Translations under genes and position numbers: made by a program
Shown: one piece after another, positions 1 through 13,600 of the stretch
Position numbering within the stretch: the stretch's first letter is position 1
Layout: the number at the start of each line of letters is the position of its first letter
From: Haliclystus octoradiatus
Lineage: Eukaryota; Cnidaria; Staurozoa; Stauromedusae; Haliclystidae
Reading direction: 5' to 3'
DNA: 64,000 nt
Assembly (NCBI GenBank): GCA_916610825.1
Contig: OU744446.1
Location: 11,466,538 to 11,530,537, forward strand
Notes under the pieces: generated by a model
What the model was told of the DNA's origin: nothing
Database searches by the model: none
Seen by the model: the letters and a program-made list of their open reading frames with translations, nothing else

Positions 1-113
1 GAAGATTTTTGTGACATTCAGAGCCAATAGAAAATGTATTCAGCGTTTGCTAGGGGCTTTCTAGTACCTGGTAATTTCTTACACAAAACATTTATTTATA
101 ATCATAGTCATAC

Positions 114-3100
114 CTTTCCTAAATGCAAATGAGTATCAACTAACAATTCCGGATGTGATACTGACACCAATCGCATCATTTGATCATACTGTAAAGGGAA
201 ACATATATCAAATATTATCACAGCAATCATTCCTAATAACAATACAACAAACAGATATTACAGTATTAGCTTATGTCCAGTGCTTACCATTTTGTGCCTC
301 TTATACATGTTAATTGCAACATCTTGTTGATTGACTGTTGCATATAATCTATGAATCAGAATTGTTACCATAAATAATCAAGGTACAGTGAAACAGTGTA
401 TATAACATGAACAGCCAGCTATGAGAAGCAGGTAAATTGATCACTATATGCAGGTGGCCTTTATATAAATGGTTAATTCAACAGAAAATAATATTTTAGA
501 CATTACAAGAGTGATCACTGTAACAGGTGGTCGCTGTATAGAGGTGACCGTTACAACATATCCAATTATTTGAAAAATCTGTTTGAAATCGGAGTATACC
601 AGCCATTCATCCATCCATATGTAGAGTCTTGGTGAGTCTAATTTGCATATGAAGCTATTAGGATTTAATGGTGATCAATATGAACTCGCAATGTTCAGTC
701 GAGGTGTCGCACCGATCGAACAATGCAACTGTAGTAGGAGGACTGCTTTTACAAGGACAGTAATTTTTCGGTTAAACCTTTCTAAACACGGATTGCACTT
801 GGTAGAAGTCAATAATGGGATCAATAATTTTCAATATTTAGCAAATATCCTGAAACCCTCCTGAAAAACCATCTAAGATAAGTGAGACTTTCCCTCAAAC
901 TATCAGATATATAAAGGTTTGTACTGGAAATGTATCGTGCTACACCAAGACTTCCAGCTGTGTGTCAATATTGATCACATGACTGTGCCTAGCATATTGC
1001 ACAAGTCGCAATTTGATTTAAAGGTTTGATTCAAATACTAGAGACAATTTACTTACTTTTCGGCTTCTTTCAAAAGTCCTTCTGCTTCCAACGCCTCAGC
1101 CCTGTTTGTGTAGAGAGCAGTTACTTCTTCACCATCCATACATCTCAAGGCAAGCTGAGAAAACGTAATTCACAATTGAAAATTTGCTTTCTATGCTACT
1201 TTTGAAGCATCAAAGTTGAGTATTTTTACTAAAAAGATTGACTTGAGGAAATTTAATGTAATAATATCTAAGAGTTGAGGACATGTTGTATTAGCGTTAT
1301 GAAGTGATCAAGTCTTGATTGAATACTGCTGTGATTTATATTAAAGGAGTTATATAAAATTGTAAGTCTGGCATATCCCTTGTGAGAAACAGTTCAGGAC
1401 TTCAAGAACATTCCGTGAACAGTTCATGAACGTTAAACGGCCCCGATATTAATGAACCGTTCAGGAAGGTTCATGAATTGTTCATGAAGTCCTGAAATGT
1501 TTTTCACATTAAAAGTAATTATTTAAGAAAGATCAAGTGAGCAACGTAATGAATGAGAGGATTTTAATACCTAAGTGAGTAATTAATACTTGGCTATTAT
1601 AAATACTTACATCATATGCAGGTTCATACATATCTGCATTAGTATACATCTCAACAGCTACACGTGGCATGCGGGCACAAACGTAATATTTCTCTGCAGC
1701 CTATGTAAAAATTAGAAAACTTAACTTTATCACTTTATGTATCAACATGAAAGTAGCAAGCTTATTATTGGACACAAATGAGGAGGATAGGTGACCACCT
1801 TATATTCTCCAATTTTAGCATAGTGATCAGCAACAATCTTGTAATATCTACAAAGTCAAAACATCAACATGATATTTAAATAAGTACTTGAACAAATAGC
1901 TGGTTACATGTGTATCGTATAAAATGTCTCAATGATTTACTTTTGTGCAACATTGTGATCCTGTAGCTCTAGAATCTGTACTGCTTTATTCCATTGTTTT
2001 GCTTTTATGGCAGCTTCAATAGCCTTGGCTGATGACCTATATAAAGACGATACAAAATCTTTATTGGATAATTCCAAATAAGCACATAGTACAAGTATAG
2101 ATTTGAAGTGGGAATAAACCCCCAGAATATCTTCACAAATGTAGTAGAGTGAAAAAAACAATGGCATATATTTTTTTGTTCTGGAAATTATTTCTTAGAG
2201 AAAAATGCCTTCAAATTGATATTTTGACCTAAATGTCCCCTAGAATAAAAAGGGATTGGATCTAGCTTTTTGACGTCAAAGTATGTGTGCATATCTCTGA
2301 ATATATGGTGAAGTTATCACTCTTAATTATTTAGCTTGTTAGCCACTTTGAGTTCCTCTCTCAATCTAACATATTAATGATATATGGTTTATATCTGGTT
2401 ATTGTTTAACATGTTCTTGTGTTTAACTTATAATATTTGTGTGCAGTGCTGCCCTCCGGCCCCGCAAGTGTTTTTTAGATATGTGTCAAATTTTGTTGCG
2501 CAGGGCTTCACTTATTTACAGCGGTTATGCTGGCTGTGTATTATTATTTGCAATGCTGCTTGTATGTCTCCCATAGGTGTTCAGATATGGGTCTAAAGTG
2601 GTTGTGCAGGACTGCAACTAGTTACAGCTAGTTATATGGGTGGTAGGTTGTTTGGTCTTGGTCTCTGCCAGTTATTGTTGGCTGCTGACCACCCACCAAC
2701 CAAACACCAAAATGCCAAAAATATGTAATTAAGAATATAGAATGTATTAAAAGTTATGTGATGCAGACAATGCTTTTAAAATAAAATATTGATTACTTAC
2801 CCTGCTTCAATAAAATGATTGATTGCAGCATCTAATTGTTTTTGCGATGTAAGATAGTCTCCCCATTCCTCCTCCAGACGTACAACATCATTTGGAAAGG
2901 CATGACGGCATAATTCAACAGCTCTACGGTATGCTCTGCCTTTGCGGTAGGCATCTAATGCTCTTTGGTAAGAATTGATTCTTTCAAAGAGTTCACCAGC
3001 CTACAGCATAAGATAGAAATTGAAATAACGGATAAAAAAATACAGTGGAACCCGCTTAAGTGCAATTCGGATAAGTGGAATCCCTACTTATATGCACCTG

Positions 3101-6100
3101 GCTTTAAAACTCTATTGACTACCTTTTAGTCATGTCTTTGTTAAACAATTTTGAATAAGTGCAAATTCGGATAACTACAATGAAAGTCGTTGACAATTTT
3201 GACTTGTACTTAAGCGGGTTACACTGTACCAATGATACAAACCTCTAGAATCAGTTTCCTCATTATCAATAAGAATAATTATTTTGATATAGATAACATA
3301 TTCATATAGTTCCATCAAATGCATGAATGTACCAATACTGCAGAGTAGCAAGTGTCAATCACTCATAACAATTGAATTCAATTTTGGATTTATTTTTGTT
3401 CATAAAAAATATCTACTTTTATAACTGCAAAGATAATGTCGTAACTGACCCTTTCATAAAAGCCACCCCTGACAAGTGCAGTTGATATACGTTCCAGTAG
3501 TTCAGTATTTGATGACAATTCCTGTAAATAGATATTTATAGAAAAACATCAACCCTTTGCTACACTATTCATTTACAGTACAGTATAAAATTTTAGTCAA
3601 TAAATGGTTACATAAGAATGGCATACTATTTCCATTTTAATCGTGATCAGAATATTAGGCTGCAACAAAGTGCGAGATCCTGAGAACCTTGATCCTAGAA
3701 GGTCAGCACAAAATCAGAAGGTTTCTAAGTATCAACATTGTTTTCTTATTGAGAATTATTGTTTTTGTATTTGTTATTAATCAGTAAAACATTTTGCATC
3801 AACCCATAAGCAAATCTACAATCTGTAGTATAGTCCCATAGAAAATATCAATCAATCATATGATAGTTAGTTATTGGAAATATTCTAGAATTATTCAACA
3901 AGATATTCTGAACAAATTAAAGTCAAAAGATATTTTAAAATGTGCACCGGAACTAGTTTCAGGCTCTTTTTATTTGTATCTGAGTTTAGCAATTAGAGGC
4001 TGGAACTAGTTCCGGTGCACATTTTAAAATCTATTTTGACTTTAATTTGTTCAGAATATCATGTTGAATAATTCTAGAATATTTTCAATAACTATCTTCT
4101 AGTCAAAGTGTCCATATGATTGATTGATATTTTCTATGAGACTATACTACTCCACATATTGTAGATTTGCCAATCCATCAGACTCTTTTTGCTTGATCAG
4201 TATTATTTAACATTACAATATGAGGATCTCCTACGTTCTATGTCAGGTCAAGTCAAGGATCATTCATCATGTCAAGTACCGATAAGACACATTTTGGTAA
4301 CATCTAATTCAGAATTATGTTCAAAGTTTTTAAATTTAAGCATGGAGGAGCAAGGTTTTCAATTTGATAATGTGGTTCCAGGAGGACTAAACCATGTGAT
4401 GAATAGTCATCAACATTACCTGGTTATTAAGCGCCAGTCTAGCAGCCTTTGCAGGCAATCCTGCTTTGATGTAGAGGCTGATAGCTTCAAGATAGCTCCC
4501 TTGTGATTCTTTTACCTGGAAAAATAAATCAAATGATTAAATAACATCTTCATTATACTTAGTAGCGACAAATAAAACACACGATAATCTGCAACGGTTT
4601 CGATTTATTCTTAAATCATCGTCAGGCAAGTGAAAGAGAGAGAGAACAGGTTTTACATCGTATTTATAGTTAAAAATTATTTACATGATCTATTGAAATT
4701 TGGGGCTCTATATACGACTATAACACACTAAACAATACATGAAACACTATGACGGAAGGGATGGTCTAAAGCGGTACTAATTACAGATACAATACAAAAT
4801 AAATATGAAATAATAATTACTGTTATACAAAGAAAACAATGAAACAAAGAATAGAAAGTAAAATGTTCTATCAGAATGGTCATAGATATTTTAAATTTTA
4901 TTGTCCAGCAGGTGTTGATAATGAAAATATTGCCGACCTGAGTGGCCGACATAACTACAATCCAATAGTCACACAAAATATCATCAACGTTAAGGCATGA
5001 AAACAAGTAAATTAGGTATCGCTCCCAATCTTTAAGTTCAATTTCGTATCTATTCATTGCATCCACATTCTCTTTCCAATTTCCAATAATATATTCCATT
5101 GATACAATACAAAACATAATTACAAATACTAATGAAACATTGATTCAAGTTGACAACGGACAATCCAGATTTAAACAGAGGACATATTTACCACGGCTAT
5201 CTTGATCATTTGAAATTTCTTTGCATTTCAGCTTTAATCAATGTTTCGTTAGTATTTGTAATTATGTTTTGTATTGTATCAATGGAATATATTATTGGAA
5301 ATTGGAAAGAGAATGTGGATGCAATGAATAGATACGAAATTGAACTTAAAGATTGGGAGCGATACCTAATTTACTTGTTTTCATGCCTTAACGTTGATGA
5401 TATTTTGTGTGACTATTGGATTGTAGTTATGTCGGCCACTCAGGTCGGCAATATTTTCATTATCAACACCTGCTGGACAATAAAATTCAAAATATCTATG
5501 ACCATTCTGATAGAACATTTTACTTTCTATTCTTTGTTTCATTGTTTTCTTTGTATAACAGTAATTATTATTTCATGTTTATGTTATAGTCGTATATAGA
5601 GCCCCAAATTTCAATAGATCATGTAAATAATTTCTAACTATAAATACGATGTAAAACCTGTTCTCTCTCTCTTTCACTTGCCTGACGATGATTTAAGAAT
5701 AAATCGAAACCGTTGCAGATTATCGTGTGTTTTATTTGTCGCTACTAAGTATAATGAAGTCGAAATTAAGAACCTCTCAATTTATACGATTAAATAACAT
5801 ATTTAATATATGATTTTGGGTTAAAAAGACAATGCGTTTATCAAACAACCTCTCCAGCCTTTTCTTCTTGTCCGCTTGTTAAAAGCCATTGCATATAGCT
5901 TGACCTCAAACTCTCAAGTTCAGGATGACTCTAAAAAGACAACAACCAAAGGAGCATACTTATCAAAATGATAGTAAACATGCCATAAGATGATAATAAC
6001 TATTTTACAATAATAAATTTGATTACTATCATAATTCCTGCAATCTGATTGGTTGGTCAACGTGTCTGGAAATTCTAGGATGAACATTGTTTAAAAATTC

Positions 6101-7641
6101 CTTCTTCGACATTTGACGATGACATTTTGTCAGAGGATCAAATCTGAAGACCCTTTAATAAATTATTTTTGAACGATTTAATAAAAACTGGGCATTTTAT
6201 GTGTGTAAAGTTATATTTTTCAAGGAGTTAGTTCAGTTCATTTATTGCATCCATTTTCATTGTTGTTTATGTATTTACCTTTGCTTCTGCAATAGCAAGA
6301 CATTCATTCCATTTATGTAGTTCTTGGTACATCTCCATTGCTTGTTCAACTTGTCCTTGGTCAAGATATATTCCCTCAGCTTGTTTGAATTTCTTTTCTA
6401 GAATTGCTAATCTTGCTTGGACAGCTGGATGCTCATAACCATCAGATCCTGTTGCCTTGGATACTTCATCAGCTAGATCATTGACTTGCTTCAAATAACG
6501 GGATGTTGATATATCACCTAGCGCAGCAAAACATCTAAAAAGGCAATCAATATACAGTCATTAATTAGTGAGATACAACTATGCAATATCAAACATCTCA
6601 AGTTTTTACTCAAGTGCCCCTCAGTTCAGATGTTCATGAACAATTCATGAACGTTAAATGGCTCCATTTTTCCTGGACTGTTTTCGCAGGGTTGGCCTTC
6701 ACAATAAATATCAAGCCAGATTTCAGAAAAATAATCGTTTGTGATCAGTTAACTATTTGTTGGGATGTTATGTCCAATGTTGAAACTAAATTAAAACAGG
6801 TTTAAGAAAAAGTAGACTTACCACTGAAAAAACCGCAATTGAACTTCACAAACAAATCATGAACAGTTTGAACAACATGATTAGGAATACAAAATTAATA
6901 AAGTTTTATTACATCAGGAGTATTTTCAACTGGGATATTAACAAATACTGTACCGGTAATTTCATATGCAATATATTTCAGGAGGGAAATAACGATTATA
7001 TATTTCATTTATTTATTTCAATTTCGATGAAATCAATTGAAATGGAAAACAAAATTTTGAACATAGGAAGACTAGAAAAATAAACTCATTCTTTAGCTAC
7101 CTCATATTGAAAATAATGTTGGGTGACAAAGTCTAACATTTCTTCTTTAAAAAGAAATCCCTGTCCCCCCTCAGTCAGATTTTGCCCAAAATACTCCTTT
7201 GATGGTAATTTACAACAAACAAACAAACAAACACAATTTCAAATAAAAAGCTGCATCATCCCTTTTTCACATTCAGTAACATTCTAAAATGAATTATTGT
7301 TTTTGAGGTAGTTTCTCCCATTTTAAATTTGCAATTAACTAAACACAAAACACAAACACACTTTCTGAGTAACGCAAGAAACAAATCACACATCCCGTGT
7401 GAATATAGTTCATGAAAGATTCATGAAATTGAGCCATTTAACCTTCATGAACTATTTATAAGGTGTTCATGAACAGTTCATGAACTCAATTAATGTTTTC
7501 ACAAGGAATCAGAGCATTCTTATTCAATTTTACCTCTCTGCGATGAATAGCTCTTTGCTATCTAATGCCAAGCGACTCAGTGTCTTCCACATTGCATCTG
7601 TTTCATGGGATTTCTCAAGTGATTCAAGGAAAGATGTAGCT
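114..7641 (-). CDS. IFT172: IFT172 exons 22-33: start of TPR-like helical half
   Basis: Exons in transcript order: 7534-7641, 6279-6534, 5850-5930, 4420-4515, 3450-3521, 2801-3000, 1941-2036, 1799-1847, 1611-1700, 1057-1154, 288-348, 114-188. Landmarks: [11 protein letters not shown] (exon 22), [21 protein letters not shown] (exon 23, the longest at 256 nt), [11 protein letters not shown] (exon 25), EEEWGDYL and [14 protein letters not shown] (exon 27), [16 protein letters not shown] (exon 28), [11 protein letters not shown] (exon 32) and [14 protein letters not shown] (exon 33). The repeated A-x-x-x-Y helical pattern is the TPR/degenerate-TPR section. The last visible exon ends in phase 0 and its donor site falls at 109-113. 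The continuing exon (family motif ELEAEG...) is not inside bases 1-113, so the gene is cut by the window, not broken. Confidence 0.95.
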
Positions 7642-10600
7642 CTAAAAATGCACAACAGAATATATTTCTGTACAAATATAAAAAGGAAAGCGTATCCATA
7701 TATTAATCCCAACCATGAAACAATGTTGGCCATGTGGTAACTGAAAAACTTTTGCGAGAAGAAATTCACCCTAATGAAATACAAATTTCAGTTTGTTGGC
7801 AATGAATTTCTTGAATTCCAAAATTACGTAATATTGCCTGTAACGGAAAAACAGATGGAGCTTCAAGACACTCTATCATCCCACAGAGATCCCTGGTGAA
7901 ATACAATTACCAAATATACAAGGCAAGATTGATCGGCTGTCCCAATGAGCTTAATACTGAATCAAGCTATGTGCATTTCAATAACCAATGTCAGTTATGG
8001 CTTCAAATCTTAAGTTTCAGACACAGAAACAAACCAACAACAACCGCAATGTAAACACGCACATGATTCTAAGCGTGAAGATCCCATCAGTCATTTTTGC
8101 TCTTTTAACTAACTGAGTATTCTGGAAGTACCTTAAATAGTTCCCATCATCAATAGCAGTTCCAAACTCAATTAATCCTTCATCCAAAGTATATGAAACA
8201 GATGAGACACCTTCATTGACAATTACTTCTGTTTTTCCATCAGAACGTTCCAAATCGATTATATCACCCTTTGGATAAAATTGGAACAAAAGTATTAATT
8301 GAATTTAAAACCTAACAAACAAATGTGGGGGGGGCTAAATTGGCATGGAAATAAATTCACATGAAAAAAGTCACTTTGATGCATCTAAATGGATACTTTT
8401 TGTATTGAAGGCATTAATAACATAATCCTTATTCAATCATGAGAAATAATAATATAAATTATGAAATCTATAAGTGCCAAATTCATAAACATAACCTCAC
8501 AGCTATGCATTGCTATAAATGTCCGCTAAAGTAAACCACTTTGTCAGACATACAAATTTGAATTTCAAAATTAATCTGAAATCTGAAGATATTTAGATTA
8601 TTTGTATCTATTGAATTTCAATGGGAAAGTATCAATACAGTAGTTAGGGATCACAGTGATGGAAAGAGTCCGAATATGTTTAAAGTCGGAAAATTATCAA
8701 GTCTGCTTCTTATTTAATGCTATAATTGATGGACATATTACATTATTGGGAGTTAAGCAATTTACACTATTTTTAGTTGCCTTGTCATAATAGTAATTTT
8801 GTTCAATGCGCACATTTGCCAATCAATGCAAGAAGCTTTCCAGATTCCCTGCAGATGGTGAAAAACCTCTATATGGATTCATCTGGTAGCATAAAACTAT
8901 TGACGCTCTGACTCACCTTCAATGGGAACATAGTAACACGTTCTGGTGCATCAATATTGTACCATACACATAAATTGCCTCTATTCTGAGCAACAACAAC
9001 ATCACTGACAGGCACCCACTGTTAATAGATGTAAGGATTCTCAATTATCATCACTAAGATTACCAAGTCTGTCAATACGTACCCATGTGAAACCCAGTTC
9101 ATGAAAGTAGAATGACGTTAATGTTATATTTCCTTTTATAAATAATTTAAAAAGGCAATTATCAAGACTCAGTACAAATATCGGTCAAATTATCAGACCA
9201 GTTTTTAGCAGTAAAAAACTTATTGATGATTTGAGGATATGCGAACAAAACCCAAATATGTTGTCCCGTCAATGCGTTGTGTATTGTTTTCAATGTGACT
9301 TGTGTGATGCTAGTTATGTTGGCTTAACACATGCCAACACCTTCATCAACGTATTGACGGACACATCGGTTCAGCTGTTGGCGCACACCTTTGCCACTCT
9401 CACAATTTAACTGTCCAGAACAATCACCACACTTTCCGTGTTTTAAATAAATGCAAAAACAAAACTGATTGTCTGAATTATGAAATGCTTGCAATCAGGC
9501 GGATCAAGCCATTACACTCAACACGCAATCGGATTCTATAAAATCCCGGTTGTTTGTTTAATTTCCGTGTAATTGTATTTGATTATTTCCTTTGTAAACT
9601 CAAACTCTATATATTTGTATTTATTTATCTGATGATGCCATGAAGATATGATATGGCGAAACGTTATGAAATCCCGTGATTTTTATCGCTGTCATTTGTA
9701 ACATATTTTATTTTAATCTAAGTAATCCAAAACAATTTCTTTCCCATCATGTATTAATTGTCCGATAATAGTCCAACCAAGTTTTCTATAAATCTGCTAC
9801 GTTGTCTTGAAAATATGGAGTGTGCTGTTATTTCTTTTTAAAAATGGTGCCTGTTGTTCCAAACCTACTCAAGTAGAAAACGTGATATTTTAATACGTTT
9901 ATTCTGCCGCGTATTTATTTCTGTGCCGTCAATATTCAATATTTTTTGGGGGGAATAATTTCAAATAAAAAAACAGTAGTGATGTCACAGAAATAAGCGC
10001 GCAGCACAATGACTGTATTAAAACATTGACATATCCCTCATGTCTTATCAGATCGGATTCAAACTAAAGACCATCAATTGTTTTACTGTATTTACTTTAC
10101 GTCACAATTCCATTCGAATGTGATTTTTTCATAGGACAACACCATTATTTATAATGTGGCGATCATTAATGACTTACCTGAACATATGTACAATAGTTTA
10201 AAATTGTTGTTCTGTTTTGTGTTGCAACATCTAACAAATGAACCTATAAAGATACAACAAATAAAGACAAAATTGTAAATTATTAATGATACAAATAATT
10301 AATGATTGAATTCAATAATAAATGACATTAAAGCTTCTTATACCAACCTTGAGCTTCTTATCTCTGAAAAGAAGTTTACGTCCAGTCTCATTCAACTAAA
10401 GAAGGAAACACAATAATTAAATAAGGTACGCACACATATCAAAATAATTAATAAATAAATGGACCATTTGATGAGACCACAATTGACCTTGCCAAAATAG
10501 TAAAGAGCTATATGAGAGGAAGACATGTAGACCTAGGTGATGCTAACGACAGAAAATATAGTAGAGGCAAGTACAGATCAACCACAATGGAACAATAAGA

Positions 10601-13600
10601 AAGCAGCCACAGCCACACAGCCCCTGATTAACTATATATTATATAGTGATGACCTGTAAATATAATTCCAAATACGAACACAGAGAAATAACTTGATATT
10701 AGATCTTTGCTGCATACATATAACAATAACAAAAATAAGATATGAATGAGATATTTAATAATTCACCTCCAACCAGTCAATCTTTGAATCGTGTGAAATA
10801 TTTGCAAGATTAAAACCAGAAACAAGATCAACTGAAAACATCAATGATATAATGTCAAACATATACCAAAAAGAAAGCTTCCACTCTGCTTGTTAAATTT
10901 TCCAAGAAGGTTCACGAATGCTGCTACATTCCAATAAACATTTCATGAACAAAAATTAGGCAACTTCAAGTCCATGACGTCATGAGCTTTTTCACATTGA
11001 TTATAACTATAATATTGGGTCTATTGGATTCAGAGAGACAAAATCGCTAAGAAAAGTAGCCCATTATTCCAGAGCAAAACTGGTTAATGAATTTTATAAA
11101 CATTTCATACTAATTTTACGAACGTTTTGTAAAGGTTCATGAACATTTCGCAAATTGTCTCAAGTAATTTCATGAATGTGACATTTGCTCCTATTTTTGT
11201 GAACGCTTTAAGTCAGCCCATGGAATTTGAATTGCAGTGGATTGTCAGACTCATATATGTAACAGTCAAGGCAGGGTCCAACAAAAGAATTTGTGGTTGA
11301 GTTCTCTCTAGCCTGCATACAGACAGACTTTTCATTTGTATAGTCAGTCTGCGAAAATGGTGTTGAGAATTGCGTACTAAATGTTATGTACTGAATTCAT
11401 AACAAATAAATGTTTAGGTACTGTGGTTTCCTGTCATTGCTCGATATTCATTTCATACACTTTATTAGCCAATCACAACATACTATCAAAAAGCGGTAGC
11501 GGAAAGAACAATCAGTACGCTAAATTCGGGGCTAATGTGGAGACGGACGGACTACAAAGAAAAAGTCTGTCTGCACGCAGGCTAAGTTGACTCTGATGAT
11601 AACAGTATTAAAACATACTGTTGTCACAGCAAACATCCCAGGGATCATTGTGATCAAATTAATAATAGTAAGCCTTGCATATTTTGTGTACTGGGATATG
11701 GTCAACTTTTTAACAGAAAGAAAATGGTACGTTGTTGAATTTTAAAAATCTTAAAAACTATTGTAATTATTTAATCAAAATAACAATTAATATTGTAATC
11801 AAGGTATACTAACGGACTGAAATTGTCTTTAAATCAATGAGGAAGGCTAGTTTCTTGTTATCTTCTTGTCCTTTGATTTTCCTTTCATTCAAACGTACAC
11901 TAAAAAATAACATCATGTTATAGCATATTCCTAGTATAATTAAGTCACATACATAAATCAGATAGCAACTGATGTACGATACAGATACCTTAAGAGATGT
12001 GGATTCATAAACTCTGTCCTAACAGTTGTAAGTATTTCATTAAGACCATACTCGACCAATGTCAATTCGCCAGACTTGAATATCATGCAAACCTAAAGTG
12101 GGAGAAGAGAAATAGCTATGCAAACTTTGTATAAATATCAACTGCTTCATTTAACATCACGAACCTGGAGGAAGATTCTACCTGTACATTGAAATAGGGA
12201 AATAGAAATCTGATTAATCAAAAATCATGTATAGGATCATAGGTTTAAATTTTTTTAGATTTCTTATATTTCAACAAAATACATAAGATAGTATTTTTTT
12301 ATCGATGTGGTTGGTTAGTTAGTTAGTGTTTTTTGTGTGGTTTAATGGCCATATGCCCTTTCTGACACCAACCAATAGTGCTTATACGTAGGATTGAACA
12401 TATCATACAGGCTGACGTTCAACACCATTACAATAGAACTAAGGGGTATCACACCTACATAGAACTTTGATACGGTCAAACTCACTCAATACCCTCCCCC
12501 ACCTTAGAACTGTTGTAGGACTATAACCTTGTTTATGATTAGTGGTTTCATGTGCCATTTCTTACACAAACTCTAATACTTTACTTGCCTAATATCTCAC
12601 CTCGCTTATTGTCCCGCTAAAAGTTACATTAAAGGGGGATATTAAGTAAGTTAATCTGAATTAAGACAATAAGATCAAGCAGTTTAGCTAAAATATAATA
12701 ATACTAGCAATGAGTGTGGTCCATTATGGACCTTCTATGATAAAACTTTCAGATCACTTATAATTAAACAATTGACTAAGCTTTCTATTGCTGTATAATA
12801 CGGAGTATGAACTCTGGAGGAGAACATGAGACACAATACACATTGAAACGATGTAGCATTAATCAATACATCTTAATCATTCCTTTAATAGAGATTTCAT
12901 TAATTTCACATCAATTGAGTCGATTGAAATGTATAATTTAACGTAGCTATATCTACATAGAAAAACTTTATTTTATGTGCTGAAAGGAAGCCAGAATACA
13001 TTAATTATAATAAATTACAAATACTCAGTCAAATTTCGAAATCTGAAACTTTCCATAAAAAATCACTTCAAATCCGATCCGATCCGAAGACCTAAAATAT
13101 TAACCCGAATCTGACCCGATACGATCAAATCGCGTTCGGTTCGGATTGATAAATCTTCATTGCAATACATACAACACTAATGTGGTGTTCACAAAATAAC
13201 GCCGTCAAGGTCAGGCCGGTCAAACTTGTGGCATCGCATGCAATATATTCAATATTAAATTAATTTAGCTTCGACAAGACACATGGGTGACTAATTTCTG
13301 TTATTAACATGATCAAACAATATCTTTTGTTAATTAAAAATGATTTACTGCTTCATATTAAAAAAAAAATAAGAAAAATCGTTGATAAAAGGTTGCCGAA
13401 TGGCGGATTTGAAATGACGACCCTGAATTTATTATACCAGAGCATTAACCAATTAGCCACTGCCTTACTTACTGTTATCGGCGCTTTGACTGACCCAATC
13501 AACAAACCTACTGCTTCGACAACGTATTATTGAACAAGGCCGACCCACGCGCGTGTATTGAATTTCAAATTATATATATAATCTGAAAATATTATGATAT

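Noticed and set aside
4189-4506. Plus-strand 105-codon frame
   Set aside because: Antisense shadow overlapping IFT172 exon 25 (4420-4515) and the fold-back element edge.
5150-5599. 149-codon open frame that could pass for a membrane-protein gene
   Set aside because: Its mirror copy occurs in the opposite arm (4728-5117) of a fold-back insertion with a target duplication, so it belongs to a mobile element, not a host gene.
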